NCBI GenBank assembly: GCA_016290995.1
Contig: JAEEVR010000001.1
Coordinates: 1 to 64,000 of the forward strand
Direction of reading: 5' to 3'
DNA: 64,000 nucleotides
Source: Treponema sp.
GTDB taxonomy: Bacteria > Spirochaetota > Spirochaetia > Treponematales > Treponemataceae
In this document: one piece after another, positions 52,101 through 60,227 of the stretch
Numbering within the stretch: the stretch's first letter is position 1
Layout of the letters: each line of letters begins with the position of its first letter
The notes under the pieces: model-generated
Seen by the model: only the letters and a program-made list of their open reading frames with translations
What the model was told of the DNA's origin: nothing
Databases searched by the model: none
Translations under genes and position numbers: made by a program

Positions 52101-53699
52101 ATGGCAGACATCCCAGACATGATTGGAAAGTACAAGATTCAAGGACAGATCGCGCAAGGCGGAATGGGAGCGATTTACAAATCAACGCACCCTGAACTAA
52201 AGAGGCCCATCATCATAAAGAAGCTTACCACGCGCGGCTCGTCAGTCGCCAAAGAAAGATTCCTAAAAGAGGCCAAAATTCTTTTGGAAATGCAGAGCCC
52301 TTACATTGTACACTTGTTCGACTATTTTACAGAAGGCGGCTACCGCTACATCGTAGAGGAATTTGTCGAAGGCCTTTCGTTGGACAAGTTGATTCAAAAG
52401 CAAGGCTCTCTTTCTCCGCAAGTGGCGATGCTCATAATGCAGGACTCGCTTTTTGGACTTAGGTTCGCTCACAGAAAGAGCGTCGTTCACCGAGACATCA
52501 AGCCCGGAAACCTTTTGATTTCGCGGCGCGGCGAGATAAAACTTACGGACTTTGGAATCGCAAGCGACGATTCCGACGACAAAAACACAAAGGACGGCGT
52601 GATCCTTGGAACGCCAAGCTACATGCCGCCGGAACAGTTTAAAAACTCAAGCGGCGTTGACCAGCGCGCGGACATTTACGCGCTTGGCGTAATGCTTTAC
52701 GAAATGGTCACAGGCCAAAAGCCTTACACCGCCGAAACTCAAGAGGAAATGTACGAAAAGGCTCGCCGCGGAAAGTACGTCGATCCAAGAAAGATCAAAA
52801 AAAACATTCCGCCGGAGATTTGCAAGCTGATTAAAAAAATGATGGCGCCAAGAGCGCGCGGCCGCTTTAAGAGCGTGGACCCGATAATCAAAATCGTAAA
52901 AAAATACCTTAAGCATTACGACACGCACGCAATCCGCGTCGAGCTTGCCAAGATGGTCATCAGCCCCCGCTCGCTAAAAGAGGGTGTTTACAAAAAGAAG
53001 AAGAATCTTTGGAAAAGCTTCTTTATGGCCCTTGTCCTTTTGGGAGCGGCGGCGGCCGGAGCCTGGTATTTGTGGACAGAAGGTTGGGTTCACCGCACCA
53101 TTTTGCGCTCGATATACACGCCCGTCAACATGACGATAAAATTGCCGCAAACTTCCGCTCCCGCAAGCCACATAAGCGCCCGCGCCTTGTTCTTTACAAA
53201 CGGAACAGAAATCAAGGAAGTGGAAAATTCCGCCCGCGTCTTTATCGAAGGCGCGGCCGACAAAAAAGGCTTGACCGCCGAACGGCCTGCTTCCAAATTA
53301 AAGGCCTACCATATAAAGCCTGTTTTCCTAAAGCCCGGAATGTACCGAGCCAAGGTCGCTGTCGGTTCCTATGTTTGGTGGGAAAACTTTGAAGTCACAA
53401 AAGAAGAAAAGTCGATCGACATTAACTTTTCGGCGGGCGAAAGCAGGCCGATAAAATTGATTGTCTCAGCCCGCGACGGAAAGAACGGCATGGACCTTTC
53501 GGACCGCGCCAAATGCCAGATTTTGTACAACGGCCGCTGGGTCGCGCTGGAAGACGTTCCCCGCGAAAAATTCAATTCCGCCGCTGTCTGGAAATTCAAA
53601 GTCAGTCTTGACGGCTACGAGGACGAGATTTTCTCGCTCTTGATTGACTGGTACCAGGACACGGTCATGATTCGCGCGGAGTTGTTTTTGAAGAAGTAA
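52101..53699 (+). CDS. PrkC/PknB-type membrane Ser/Thr protein kinase
   Basis: A 532-residue kinase. The catalytic domain (~9-270) shows IAQGGMGAIYKS, the catalytic Lys in PIIIKKL, HRDIKPGNLL, DFGIASDDSDD, TPSYMPPEQF and DIYALGVMLYEMVTG. After a basic region (YKKKKNLWKS) one TM segment at ~308-330 (FMALVLLGAAAAGAWYLW) leads to a ~200-residue extracytoplasmic beta-rich domain without PASTA signatures; it may sense an envelope ligand. AGGAGG precedes the ATG. With the FHA and phosphoesterase genes it forms a phospho-signalling operon. Confidence 0.95.
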   Translation: MADIPDMIGKYKIQGQIAQGGMGAIYKSTHPELKRPIIIKKLTTRGSSVAKERFLKEAKILLEMQSPYIVHLFDYFTEGGYRYIVEEFVEGLSLDKLIQKQGSLSPQVAMLIMQDSLFGLRFAHRKSVVHRDIKPGNLLISRRGEIKLTDFGIASDDSDDKNTKDGVILGTPSYMPPEQFKNSSGVDQRADIYALGVMLYEMVTGQKPYTAETQEEMYEKARRGKYVDPRKIKKNIPPEICKLIKKMMAPRARGRFKSVDPIIKIVKKYLKHYDTHAIRVELAKMVISPRSLKEGVYKKKKNLWKSFFMALVLLGAAAAGAWYLWTEGWVHRTILRSIYTPVNMTIKLPQTSAPASHISARALFFTNGTEIKEVENSARVFIEGAADKKGLTAERPASKLKAYHIKPVFLKPGMYRAKVAVGSYVWWENFEVTKEEKSIDINFSAGESRPIKLIVSARDGKNGMDLSDRAKCQILYNGRWVALEDVPREKFNSAAVWKFKVSLDGYEDEIFSLLIDWYQDTVMIRAELFLKK

Positions 53700-53772
53700 A
53701 GAAAAGCGTTGATGCCTATGCGCCGAAGGCGCAAATGTCAATAATTTCTTTTTACGCAACAACGCGAAAGCG

Positions 53773-53802
53773 TTGACAAATTTTGAAGGGGGTAGGTATA
53801 AT
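53773..53802 (+). promoter_or_regulatory. Promoter of the second GH5 gene
   Basis: Consensus TTGACA (53773-53778), 18 bp, consensus TATAAT (53797-53802). Confidence 0.7.
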
Positions 53803-53804
53803 AG

Positions 53805-53829
53805 TAGAAACTTATAAAAGGAGTTTCTA
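53805..53829 (+). promoter_or_regulatory. Hairpin over the start codon of the second GH5 gene
   Basis: TAGAAACT (53805-53812) pairs with AGTTTCTA (53822-53829): an 8-bp perfect stem with a nine-base loop. The ribosome site AAAGGAG (53817-53823) spans loop and stem, and the A of the ATG is in the stem, so initiation could be gated by this hairpin. Confidence 0.5.
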
Positions 53830-55906
53830 TGAAAAAAAAAACCATCTTTTTTTTGCTCTTTTATTTTTTGCTGCAAGCGCCTTTGCGCAGAATGTAAAAC
53901 CATATGCGGTTGACCTGAACAAGTTCCCTGCCGTAAGCGACGACAAAGGTGTAACTTTCGACAAGGCAACAAAGACTTTTACAATCAAAAAAGAGAACGG
54001 TAGAATAAACCTTTGGCTTAATAATCTGAATATCAGTGATTATAATGTTATAAAAGTAAAGTACAAGGTACTTTGTGATTATGGATTCGTTTTTGGGCTA
54101 GACTATGGTAACAACAAAATAGAATGGTATACAAGAGAAACATATTGTCCAACATATCTTAACGAAATGGAGATACCTCTTAAGAAAGATGAAAAAAAAT
54201 TAATTGGTGTCTTTTTTTATGGCTTGTTTGGTATTCCTTTTGAAAAAGCAAATGGAAAATTTACAGTTGAATCAATTACCCTGGAAAATGTTTCTAATCC
54301 ACAGAAAACAGATATTTTTGCAAGCAATGAGCCGCCTGTGGTTGATACAGCAAAAAATGTGACAATTGACGAAAAGCTTGATGCATGGGATTTTGTAAAG
54401 AATATTGGCGCCGGATTAAATTCTCAGATTTTTCAAGATTATCCAATCCAGCTTGATATGGGCTATGATATTTATCCGGACTATCTTTCAAAACCAACAA
54501 AAGCGCAAATTCATTTTATTAAAGAAAGCGGGCTGAACGCTATCAGATTACAGACAAATCCGGGACATGGAAGAATGATAGACGAAAGCTACAGGCTTTC
54601 ACCGGGTTACATTAAGAACATCAAGCAGGTAGTTGACTGGTGTATTGAAGAGGATATGTATGTAATACTATGCGGACCGTTTGCAGAGTATGCAATAAAC
54701 GAAGATTATAAAAAAAGAATTGAAAGGGGAGCTTCTAACTTTGCCGCATTCTATGTAAACGAAAAAGACAAAAAAGAATCTGAAAGATTTTTAAAAGCAG
54801 TCTGGGAACAGTATGCAAAAGCTTTCAACAATTCTTATGATGAACATCTGATTTTTGAACCTTTTAACGAACCTGTAGATATTCTGCATGAGCATGGATG
54901 GAATCCTAAAGATGACTGCGCCATCTGTAAAAAAGATTACGCAATCTTGAATGAGTATAATCAACTGGTTCTTGACACAATCCGCTCAACAGGCGGTAAC
55001 AATGCAAACCGCTTTGTTTTGATAAACGGTCTTGGAGCACGATGGGACACAATTACAGACAAGAATTTTAAGCTTCCCAAGGACAAGGCAAAGAAGAAGC
55101 TGATTCCGACATATCACGACTACTCAATGGGAGGTACAGCTGCTGGTGGAAATTATACTGATTATTACAAAAACAGCATTAAAGAATTGATTAGCAAAAG
55201 ATTCGCGGCTTTGGACAAAGCTTTTTTCTCCAAACATATTCCGGTTTTGGTCGGCGAAATCGGACAAAGCCGCCGCACCCCGATTTTGGAGCGCATAAAA
55301 TGGATTAAGGATTTTACGGCTGAAGCTTCAAAACCAAACCGTTCGTGCGCGCTTTTATTATGGAATGATAGCGCTTTGGTAGATGACGGACGCTTTTTCA
55401 GCGGTTATTTTGACAGCTGGAAGCTCAAATGGAATGACGAAGAATTTGTCAACACGTTCATTTACGGAGCGCAAGGCAAAGAATATCCGTTGAGCTCAGA
55501 CTTCATCAAAAAGAACGAAGTCAAAATTCCAAGCATTGTCGGAAAAAACATCCTCAAAAATCCTGTGGAAATCAAGGATTGGAAACCGTATAAATTGCCT
55601 GATGGCATTTTCATGCGCTCAGTGCCTGCCAAATATAAGATTGAGCTAGAGATTGAAAAAACAGGCTCGGAGCCTAAGTTTGAGTTCTGCTGCATGGACT
55701 ATCTCTGGAAATGGAAGTCATTCATATCTGACCCAGGACTAAAAGTCACAGGCGGAACAAAGGATGGCGGAAACAGCTTAATTGTAAAGTCCGATAAAAT
55801 CATCCTGAGCATTGACGAAAAGGTAGCGCAAGAAATTCAGGAATCCATGGAACTCTTCCTCAACGGCAAGGATATCATTGTAAGATCGATGAAAGTTGAG
55901 GAATAG
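53829..55906 (+). CDS. GH5-family cellulase, frameshifted in the signal peptide
   Basis: A ~690-residue secreted enzyme: N-terminal beta-rich domain (~25-170, carbohydrate-binding-like), then a GH5 barrel with ESGLNAIRLQTNPGHGR, YVILCGPFAE, LIFEPFNEPVDIL (acid/base Glu), TYHDYSMGG and VLVGEIGQSRRTP (nucleophile Glu), then a C-terminal domain. The ATG at 53829 (site AAAGGAG) opens a frame that ends at 53897 after 22 codons. The signal peptide continues in another frame (FFALLFFAASAFAQ), joined by one missing base in A10 (53832-53841) or T8 (53847-53854). Codons 5' of ~55200 are more AT-rich than the 3' part. Either sequencing error, phase variation or decay. Confidence 0.8.
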
Positions 55907-55965
55907 GAACGGTCAAGGCCTTGACTCGTTCCTTTTGAGGCGCGATTAATATTATCGCGCCTCAA
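55906..55965. terminator. Two hairpins between convergent genes
   Basis: GGAACGGTCAAGG / CCTTGAC-T-CGTTCC (55906-55932), followed by TTTT; and TTGAGGCGCGAT / ATCGCGCCTCAA (55935-55946 with 55954-55965), a 12-bp perfect stem. They separate the cellulase gene and the convergent cobW-type gene. Confidence 0.6.
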
Positions 55966-55974
55966 TAGTCGCTA

Positions 55975-57219
55975 TCAGTTTGCCAACGCGCTGTCAAGCA
56001 TTTTGCTGATCGCTTCTTTGTCCAAGTGCGTTCCGATGATGCAAAGCTTTACCATGCGGTCGCCAAGCTTTTCGTCCCAATTCTTTTTCATCTCAGGGTC
56101 TTGGGCAAGAATTTTGTCGCGCTCGGCCTTGGGAGCGGTGGCAAGCCATTGGCCCGAAATGCCCGCGACTATTTGGCGGCCGGTCGTTTCCAAAACGTAA
56201 ATCATGTCAGGCTCGTCGTCAAACCACATTATGCCTTTTGAACGGATGATGTTCTTGGGCCAGGCGCTGGCAACCTTGTCCAGCTTTTGCCTGTCAAAGG
56301 GAATGCGGCGGTAGTAGATGAAGCTTCCGATTCCGTATTCATCGTCGTCGCTTCCTGAATCTCCTTCGTGCTTGTGCTCGTGGTGGTGATGATGATGTTC
56401 GTGGCCTTCGTGGTCATGGTCATCGTCATGGTGGTGATGCTCGTGTTCGTCGTGGTCGTCGTCATCATCGTCGTCGTGGTGATGGTGGCCGCGAGCCTCG
56501 TCTTCGTCGTAGCCTTCAGCGTCGGCCTTATTCAGCTCGGCGACCCAGCCAGCGCTTTCGTAAACTTTTTCAAAGTCAAATTCATTGGTTCCCAAGATTT
56601 GCGAAAGGTCTACGGCGCACTTTGTCGTCTCGATTACCTTGGCGTTGGGCTGCAATTTTTTTACGACGGCGCGGATTTTTTTCAATTGTTCCTCGTTGAC
56701 CAAATCGACTTTGTTTATGACGAGCGTGTTGCAGAATTCGATTTGCTGGACCAAGAGGGACTCGATGTCCTCTTCTTCCATGTCCTTTTTGAGGAGCGCG
56801 TTTCCTTCGTCAAACTCGGTGGAAAGGCGCATCGCGTCAACGACACTTACCAAGTTGTCGATGTAGCCCGAGTCGATTTGCTCGATGGCCGACGCGATTG
56901 GCATTGGCTCGCAAACGCCCGAGGCTTCGATCAAAATGTAGTCGAATTTTCCTGTCTTGATTAGGCCTTCGATTTGCTGGACAAGGTCTGTCTTTAGCGT
57001 GCAGCAAATGCAGCCGTTTGTAAGCGGAACCAAGCTTGAGCTATCGGTGATGTTGGCCTCTTTTGAAATGAGGGAAGCGTCAACGTTGACCTCGCCGATG
57101 TCGTTTACGATAACGGCCACCTTGTAGCCTTTTTGGTTGTTTAGAATGTAGTTAAGGAGCGTTGTCTTTCCCGCTCCCAAGTAACCCGCCAAAAGCGTGA
57201 TTGGTGTCTTTTTTGCCAT
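55975..57219 (-). CDS. CobW/COG0523 G3E-family metallochaperone GTPase
   Basis: A 414-residue GTPase. Walker A is GYLGAGKTTLLNYILNN (~10-26), the metal-binding CxCC motif is NGCICCTLKTDLV (~70), GVCEPMPIA follows, and NKVDLVNEEQL is the guanine-specificity motif. The C-terminal CobW_C domain is split by a ~45-residue His/Asp/Glu-rich loop (~243-290), which should bind several metal ions. This is typical of zinc-allocating or nickel/cobalt-handling members. TAGGAGAC precedes the ATG. It lies 14 bp from the L,D-transpeptidase gene and may share its transcript. No Zur-type operator was recognised. Confidence 0.92.
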   Translation of the reverse strand: MAKKTPITLLAGYLGAGKTTLLNYILNNQKGYKVAVIVNDIGEVNVDASLISKEANITDSSSLVPLTNGCICCTLKTDLVQQIEGLIKTGKFDYILIEASGVCEPMPIASAIEQIDSGYIDNLVSVVDAMRLSTEFDEGNALLKKDMEEEDIESLLVQQIEFCNTLVINKVDLVNEEQLKKIRAVVKKLQPNAKVIETTKCAVDLSQILGTNEFDFEKVYESAGWVAELNKADAEGYDEDEARGHHHHDDDDDDDHDEHEHHHHDDDHDHEGHEHHHHHHEHKHEGDSGSDDDEYGIGSFIYYRRIPFDRQKLDKVASAWPKNIIRSKGIMWFDDEPDMIYVLETTGRQIVAGISGQWLATAPKAERDKILAQDPEMKKNWDEKLGDRMVKLCIIGTHLDKEAISKMLDSALAN

Positions 57220-57233
57220 ATTAGTCTCCTAAA

Positions 57234-57737
57234 TTATTGCTGGACTTTTTCCTTCTGAATGTGAAGTTTTGCTTGGTCAGGAACGGTGTCGAAGAACCAC
57301 TTGGCGTCTTCCATGCTAAGGCGCACGCAGCCGTGGCTCGCGGGTTGGCCGAGCTTGGCGGCTTCTTCTGGGATGATGTTTCCTTTTGCGTCAATCGGAA
57401 CGGAATGGAAAAGGTACACGCCGCCGATAAAGCCGACCCACCAGCGCGCTCCTTCGCCAAAGCGCTTTGAAAAGAACGAAGTTCCGCGCTTTTGGCCGCT
57501 TTCGTTTATGATATAGTCGCCAAGCGGCGTGTCGTTGTCGCCGTCGATAAGGCCGGTGGAGCACACCATTTTGCGGACCAATTCGCCGCTTTTATAGACG
57601 TAAGTTCTTTGTTCGTCAATGCTGACGATTACGTTCCAGGCCGGACCGTAACCAGCCGGGCTTGCGAAAACGTCCGCCGCAAAAAGGCTTGCCGCCAAAA
57701 GCAGCGTGACGATGGTGAATGCAAAGTGTTTTTTCAT
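57234..57737 (-). CDS. L,D-transpeptidase (YkuD family)
   Basis: A 167-residue secreted enzyme: signal peptide MKKHFAFTIVTLLLAASLFA, then the YkuD fold (WNVIVSIDEQRTYVYKSGELVRKMVCSTG, DTPLGDYIIN, YLFHSVPID). The catalytic motif is QPASHGCVRLSMEDAKW (Cys ~135, His before it). It should form 3-3 cross-links in peptidoglycan or anchor proteins to it. The upstream frame extension to 57884 crosses the promoter and is rejected. The ATG lies 7 nt after a -10 box with no ribosome site, so the mRNA is probably leaderless. Only one catalytic domain and no LysM or other anchor is present. Confidence 0.92.
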   Translation of the reverse strand: MKKHFAFTIVTLLLAASLFAADVFASPAGYGPAWNVIVSIDEQRTYVYKSGELVRKMVCSTGLIDGDNDTPLGDYIINESGQKRGTSFFSKRFGEGARWWVGFIGGVYLFHSVPIDAKGNIIPEEAAKLGQPASHGCVRLSMEDAKWFFDTVPDQAKLHIQKEKVQQ

Positions 57738-57744
57738 ACTATTA

Positions 57745-57773
57745 AATATAGTGAAAAAAACGCGTTTCGTCAA
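57745..57773 (-). promoter_or_regulatory. Promoter of the L,D-transpeptidase gene (leaderless type)
   Basis: Minus strand TTGACG (57773-57768), 17 bp, TATATT (57750-57745), then 7 nt to the ATG at 57737. Confidence 0.6.
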
Positions 57774-57865
57774 ATGCGGGCTGTCATTCCGCTCCCAAGA
57801 AAACCGGGACTTAAGTCCTAAAAAAATCGGGATATTTGTCTCTATTATTTGGAAAAAAAAAGCGC

Positions 57866-57871
57866 TATAAT
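57866..57871 (+). promoter_or_regulatory. -10 box of the response-regulator gene
   Basis: Consensus TATAAT 6 nt before the ATG at 57878; the gap (GGCCCC) holds no ribosome site. No good -35 hexamer at 16-18 bp. Confidence 0.5.
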
Positions 57872-57877
57872 GGCCCC

Positions 57878-58531
57878 ATGGCAAAAAAAATAATAATAGC
57901 CGACGACCACGCGCTTTTGCGTACGGGAATAAAAAGTTGGATAGAAAAACATTCGGACTTTAAGGTTGAGCTTGACGCTGGAACGGTGCAGGAATGCGAC
58001 GCGGTCATAGAAAGCTTTAAAAGCGGAAAAAGAAGCGCCGCGGACTATATCGCGGTTGTGGACATTTCATTTAGGAACGACGGAGCGGGCAGCGGCCCCG
58101 AAGAAAACTGCGGCTTTGAAATAATGCAAAGCTTTTCCAAGTTGGGAGTCGATTGCGTGGCTTTTTCAAGCCACGATTCCGGCGGCTTTGTGGAGCGGGC
58201 GATGAGCGCGGAAATCGGCGCAAAAGGCTTTGTTTCAAAAAACGCCGACGAAAACGTTTTGCTTTCCGCGTTGCAAGCCATTGACGAGGGACGCACTTAC
58301 ATTCAGGCGGAGCTGGTCTCAGGCCTTTTGGAAACGCGCGACATTTCGCAAACCTTTACCAAAAAGGAAAAGCTTGTGGCCGACGCTCTTGATTTGCAAA
58401 AGACCAACGCGCAAGTGGCCAAGGAACTGGGCCTTAGCGAAAAGACTGTTTTAAATTACCTTAGTTCGCTTTACGACAAGACGGGCGTTTCAAATAAATT
58501 GCAATTTTTGGAGAGGTTGGGGAGATTATGA
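57878..58531 (+). CDS. NarL/FixJ-type response regulator
   Basis: A 217-residue two-component regulator. The receiver domain has IIIADDHALLRTGI (acidic pocket Asp-Asp), the phosphoacceptor Asp ~62 in YIAVVDISF and Lys ~118 in KGFVSKNADENVLLSAL. A loop of ~15 extra residues (RNDGAGSGPEENCGFE) follows the phosphoacceptor. The C-terminal LuxR-type helix-turn-helix (~155-217) reads FTKKEKLVADALDLQKTNAQVAKELGLSEKTV (in parts: TNAQVAKELGLSEKTVLNYL). The ATG overlaps no gene and is 6 nt from a -10 box. The stop overlaps the next gene (TTATGA). The cognate sensor kinase is encoded two genes downstream. Confidence 0.93.
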   Translation: MAKKIIIADDHALLRTGIKSWIEKHSDFKVELDAGTVQECDAVIESFKSGKRSAADYIAVVDISFRNDGAGSGPEENCGFEIMQSFSKLGVDCVAFSSHDSGGFVERAMSAEIGAKGFVSKNADENVLLSALQAIDEGRTYIQAELVSGLLETRDISQTFTKKEKLVADALDLQKTNAQVAKELGLSEKTVLNYLSSLYDKTGVSNKLQFLERLGRL

Positions 58532-59139
58532 ACAGTGAAAAAACTAAATCATTCGCCAAAATTTTGTTGTTGTGCGCGGCAGCCTTGCTTTGCAATGTCG
58601 GCGCGTCCTTTTTTGCCGCGCGCTTTTTGCCGTCGATTTTTTTGGACACGGTGTTTACCGTCGCGGTGACCTTTTACGCGGGCCTTGTTCCCGGCTTGAT
58701 TGTGGCGGCGGCCTTTAATCCGCTTATAACATTTTTGTATTGCCGAATGAACGGAACCGCATTTAGCGTTTACGACTGTCTTTACGCGATTTGCGGAATG
58801 TTGATTGTCGTAGCCACTTGGTTTTTCTCGCGCAACAAAAAAGAATTTTTGTTCAGCCGCGGAGTGACTTCTTTGTACTTGCTGGCGATCGCGTTCTCTT
58901 CCGCTTTCTTAAGCTTTTTTGCGGCCAGCGCTTTGGACACTTTTATCCGTCCGCTTTTTGAAAACAGGTCGGGCTTTTCCACATTTGACAGCTTTTCGGC
59001 CGTTTTGCGCCAGATGAACATGGGAACTTTCTTGTCCTATCTTATTCCGCGAATTCCAATGACCCTGCTGGACCGCATCGTTTGCACGTTTGCCGGCTTT
59101 GGGATTTACCGTCTGGCCGTAAAAATTAAGGAACGCTAA
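58528..59139 (+). CDS. Integral membrane protein between response regulator and kinase
   Basis: A 203-residue protein with about five to six TM helices. SIFLDTVFTVAVTFYAGLVPGLIVAAAFNPLITFLYC resembles the substrate-binding S-components of ECF transporters and some membrane sensor domains (quoted in part: LDTVFTVAVTFYAGLVPG). It lacks any enzymatic motif. Its start overlaps the regulator stop by 4 nt and its stop overlaps the kinase start by 1 nt, so it is firmly part of the two-component operon and is a candidate for the signal-sensing subunit, the kinase itself having only one TM segment and no sensor domain. GGGGAG precedes the ATG. Confidence 0.8.
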   Translation: MNSEKTKSFAKILLLCAAALLCNVGASFFAARFLPSIFLDTVFTVAVTFYAGLVPGLIVAAAFNPLITFLYCRMNGTAFSVYDCLYAICGMLIVVATWFFSRNKKEFLFSRGVTSLYLLAIAFSSAFLSFFAASALDTFIRPLFENRSGFSTFDSFSAVLRQMNMGTFLSYLIPRIPMTLLDRIVCTFAGFGIYRLAVKIKER

Positions 59140-59990
59140 TGCCCAACGCCGAAGAATTTACGCTAGAGAACTTTGAGCTCTTAACTGAAACGCTAAGAAT
59201 ATACAATTCGTTTTTCATTCTTTTAATCATCGCGATTTTTGCGGCCTTTGTCGCTCTTTTGTATGTCCTTGCGCGAAACTTCAAGGCTAGAAGAAATTTA
59301 AAGAGCAACGCCACTTTTCTTAACGAAACGATTAGCGCTCAAGAGGACGAGCGGCGAAGAATTTCGCAAGAGCTGCACGACACTGTCTCGCAAAACATCA
59401 AGGTTCTTTTGTTGATGCAAAAGGAGTGCCAAGAAGGCGCGCAAGGGCAGGAGCAAAAAGAGCGAATCCAAAAAATCATCGACTTGGAAAAGCAAAACCA
59501 AAAGCAGCTTCGCGCGATAATACAAAACCTGGCGCTTCCCGGCCTAATGGAGCTTCCGTTTAAAAACGCCATCGCGGATTTGTGCGCAAATTTTTCGCAA
59601 GACAGCGGAATCCCTTGCCGTTTTTACGCCGAACCAAAAATTGACTTGCAGCGCTTTTCCGCCGAAGACCGCCACCACATTTTGCGCATAATCCAAGAGG
59701 CGCTCAACAACGCCAAGAACCATGCAAAGGCGCAAGAAACCGGCGTCGTGATCCAAAAGCGCGAAGATAAAATCCGCGTGATGATTTACGACGACGGAAC
59801 GGGAATCGACGGCGACAACCGTTCCCCAAGCCAAACTCACTTTGGCATGAGCGGAATGGAAATGCGCGCCGCGCTCTTAGGCGGAAGCCTTAGCGTCCAC
59901 AGTTCCAAAGACACCGGCACAAAAATCTGCGTTGACCTTCCCGCCGGCGGAGAAGATCAGCAAACGTCTGAAAACTATATTGGGGAGTAA
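59139..59990 (+). CDS. Sensor histidine kinase (HisKA_3/NarX-like)
   Basis: A 283-residue kinase with one N-terminal TM segment (~27-49) and no recognisable sensor domain. The dimerisation/phosphorylation helix has EDERRRISQELHDTVSQNIK, with the phosphoacceptor His ~80. The ATPase domain has IIQEALNNAKNHAKA (N box), IYDDGTGID (G1) and HFGMSGMEMRAALLGG (G2). Partner of the NarL-type regulator encoded at the start of the operon. AAGGAAC precedes the ATG. The neighbouring membrane protein probably supplies the sensing function. Confidence 0.93.
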   Translation: MPNAEEFTLENFELLTETLRIYNSFFILLIIAIFAAFVALLYVLARNFKARRNLKSNATFLNETISAQEDERRRISQELHDTVSQNIKVLLLMQKECQEGAQGQEQKERIQKIIDLEKQNQKQLRAIIQNLALPGLMELPFKNAIADLCANFSQDSGIPCRFYAEPKIDLQRFSAEDRHHILRIIQEALNNAKNHAKAQETGVVIQKREDKIRVMIYDDGTGIDGDNRSPSQTHFGMSGMEMRAALLGGSLSVHSSKDTGTKICVDLPAGGEDQQTSENYIGE

Positions 59991-59995
59991 TTTGT

Positions 59996-60181
59996 ATGGA
60001 TGAAAATAAAACAGACAAGCTTTTAACAAGAATTATTTGCGCGGTAGTCCTTTTGGCGCTTGCCGTAATAATCGTTCTCCGGGTTGTCGGCGTGATAGAG
60101 CAATTTCATATTGGCTTTATATATTTTGTGTGGCTTATGTTTACGCTCGCCGCGATTCTTTATTTGAAAACGCGCTTTTGA
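59996..60181 (+). CDS. Small two-TM membrane protein
   Basis: A 61-residue protein with two hydrophobic helices (RIICAVVLLALAVIIVLRVV and FIYFVWLMFTLAAILYL) joined by a short loop and a charged N-terminus (MDENKTDKLL). It follows the kinase after 5 nt and has GGGGAG upstream, so it is a genuine last gene of the two-component operon. Small membrane proteins of this kind often modulate a sensor kinase. No family recognised. Confidence 0.7.
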   Translation: MDENKTDKLLTRIICAVVLLALAVIIVLRVVGVIEQFHIGFIYFVWLMFTLAAILYLKTRF

Positions 60182-60205
60182 AACGCCCGCCAAAGCGAGC
60201 GTTTT
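60181..60205 (+). terminator. Terminator of the two-component operon
   Basis: AAACGC-C-CGC, loop CAAA-like, GCG-A-GCGTTT: a 9-bp stem with one mismatch and a short T run. Confidence 0.5.
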
Positions 60206-60227
60206 GCTTTGCGTTCACACGAGCGTA

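Noticed and set aside
53783..53828. TTG start for the second GH5 gene upstream of the promoter -10 box
   Set aside because: The start lies inside the promoter spacer; the true start is the ATG at 53829, which exposes the frameshift.
56368..56964. 198-codon plus-strand frame rich in Val/Met
   Set aside because: It is antisense to the His-rich loop and GTPase core of the CobW-type gene; the hydrophobicity comes from complementing His/Asp codons.
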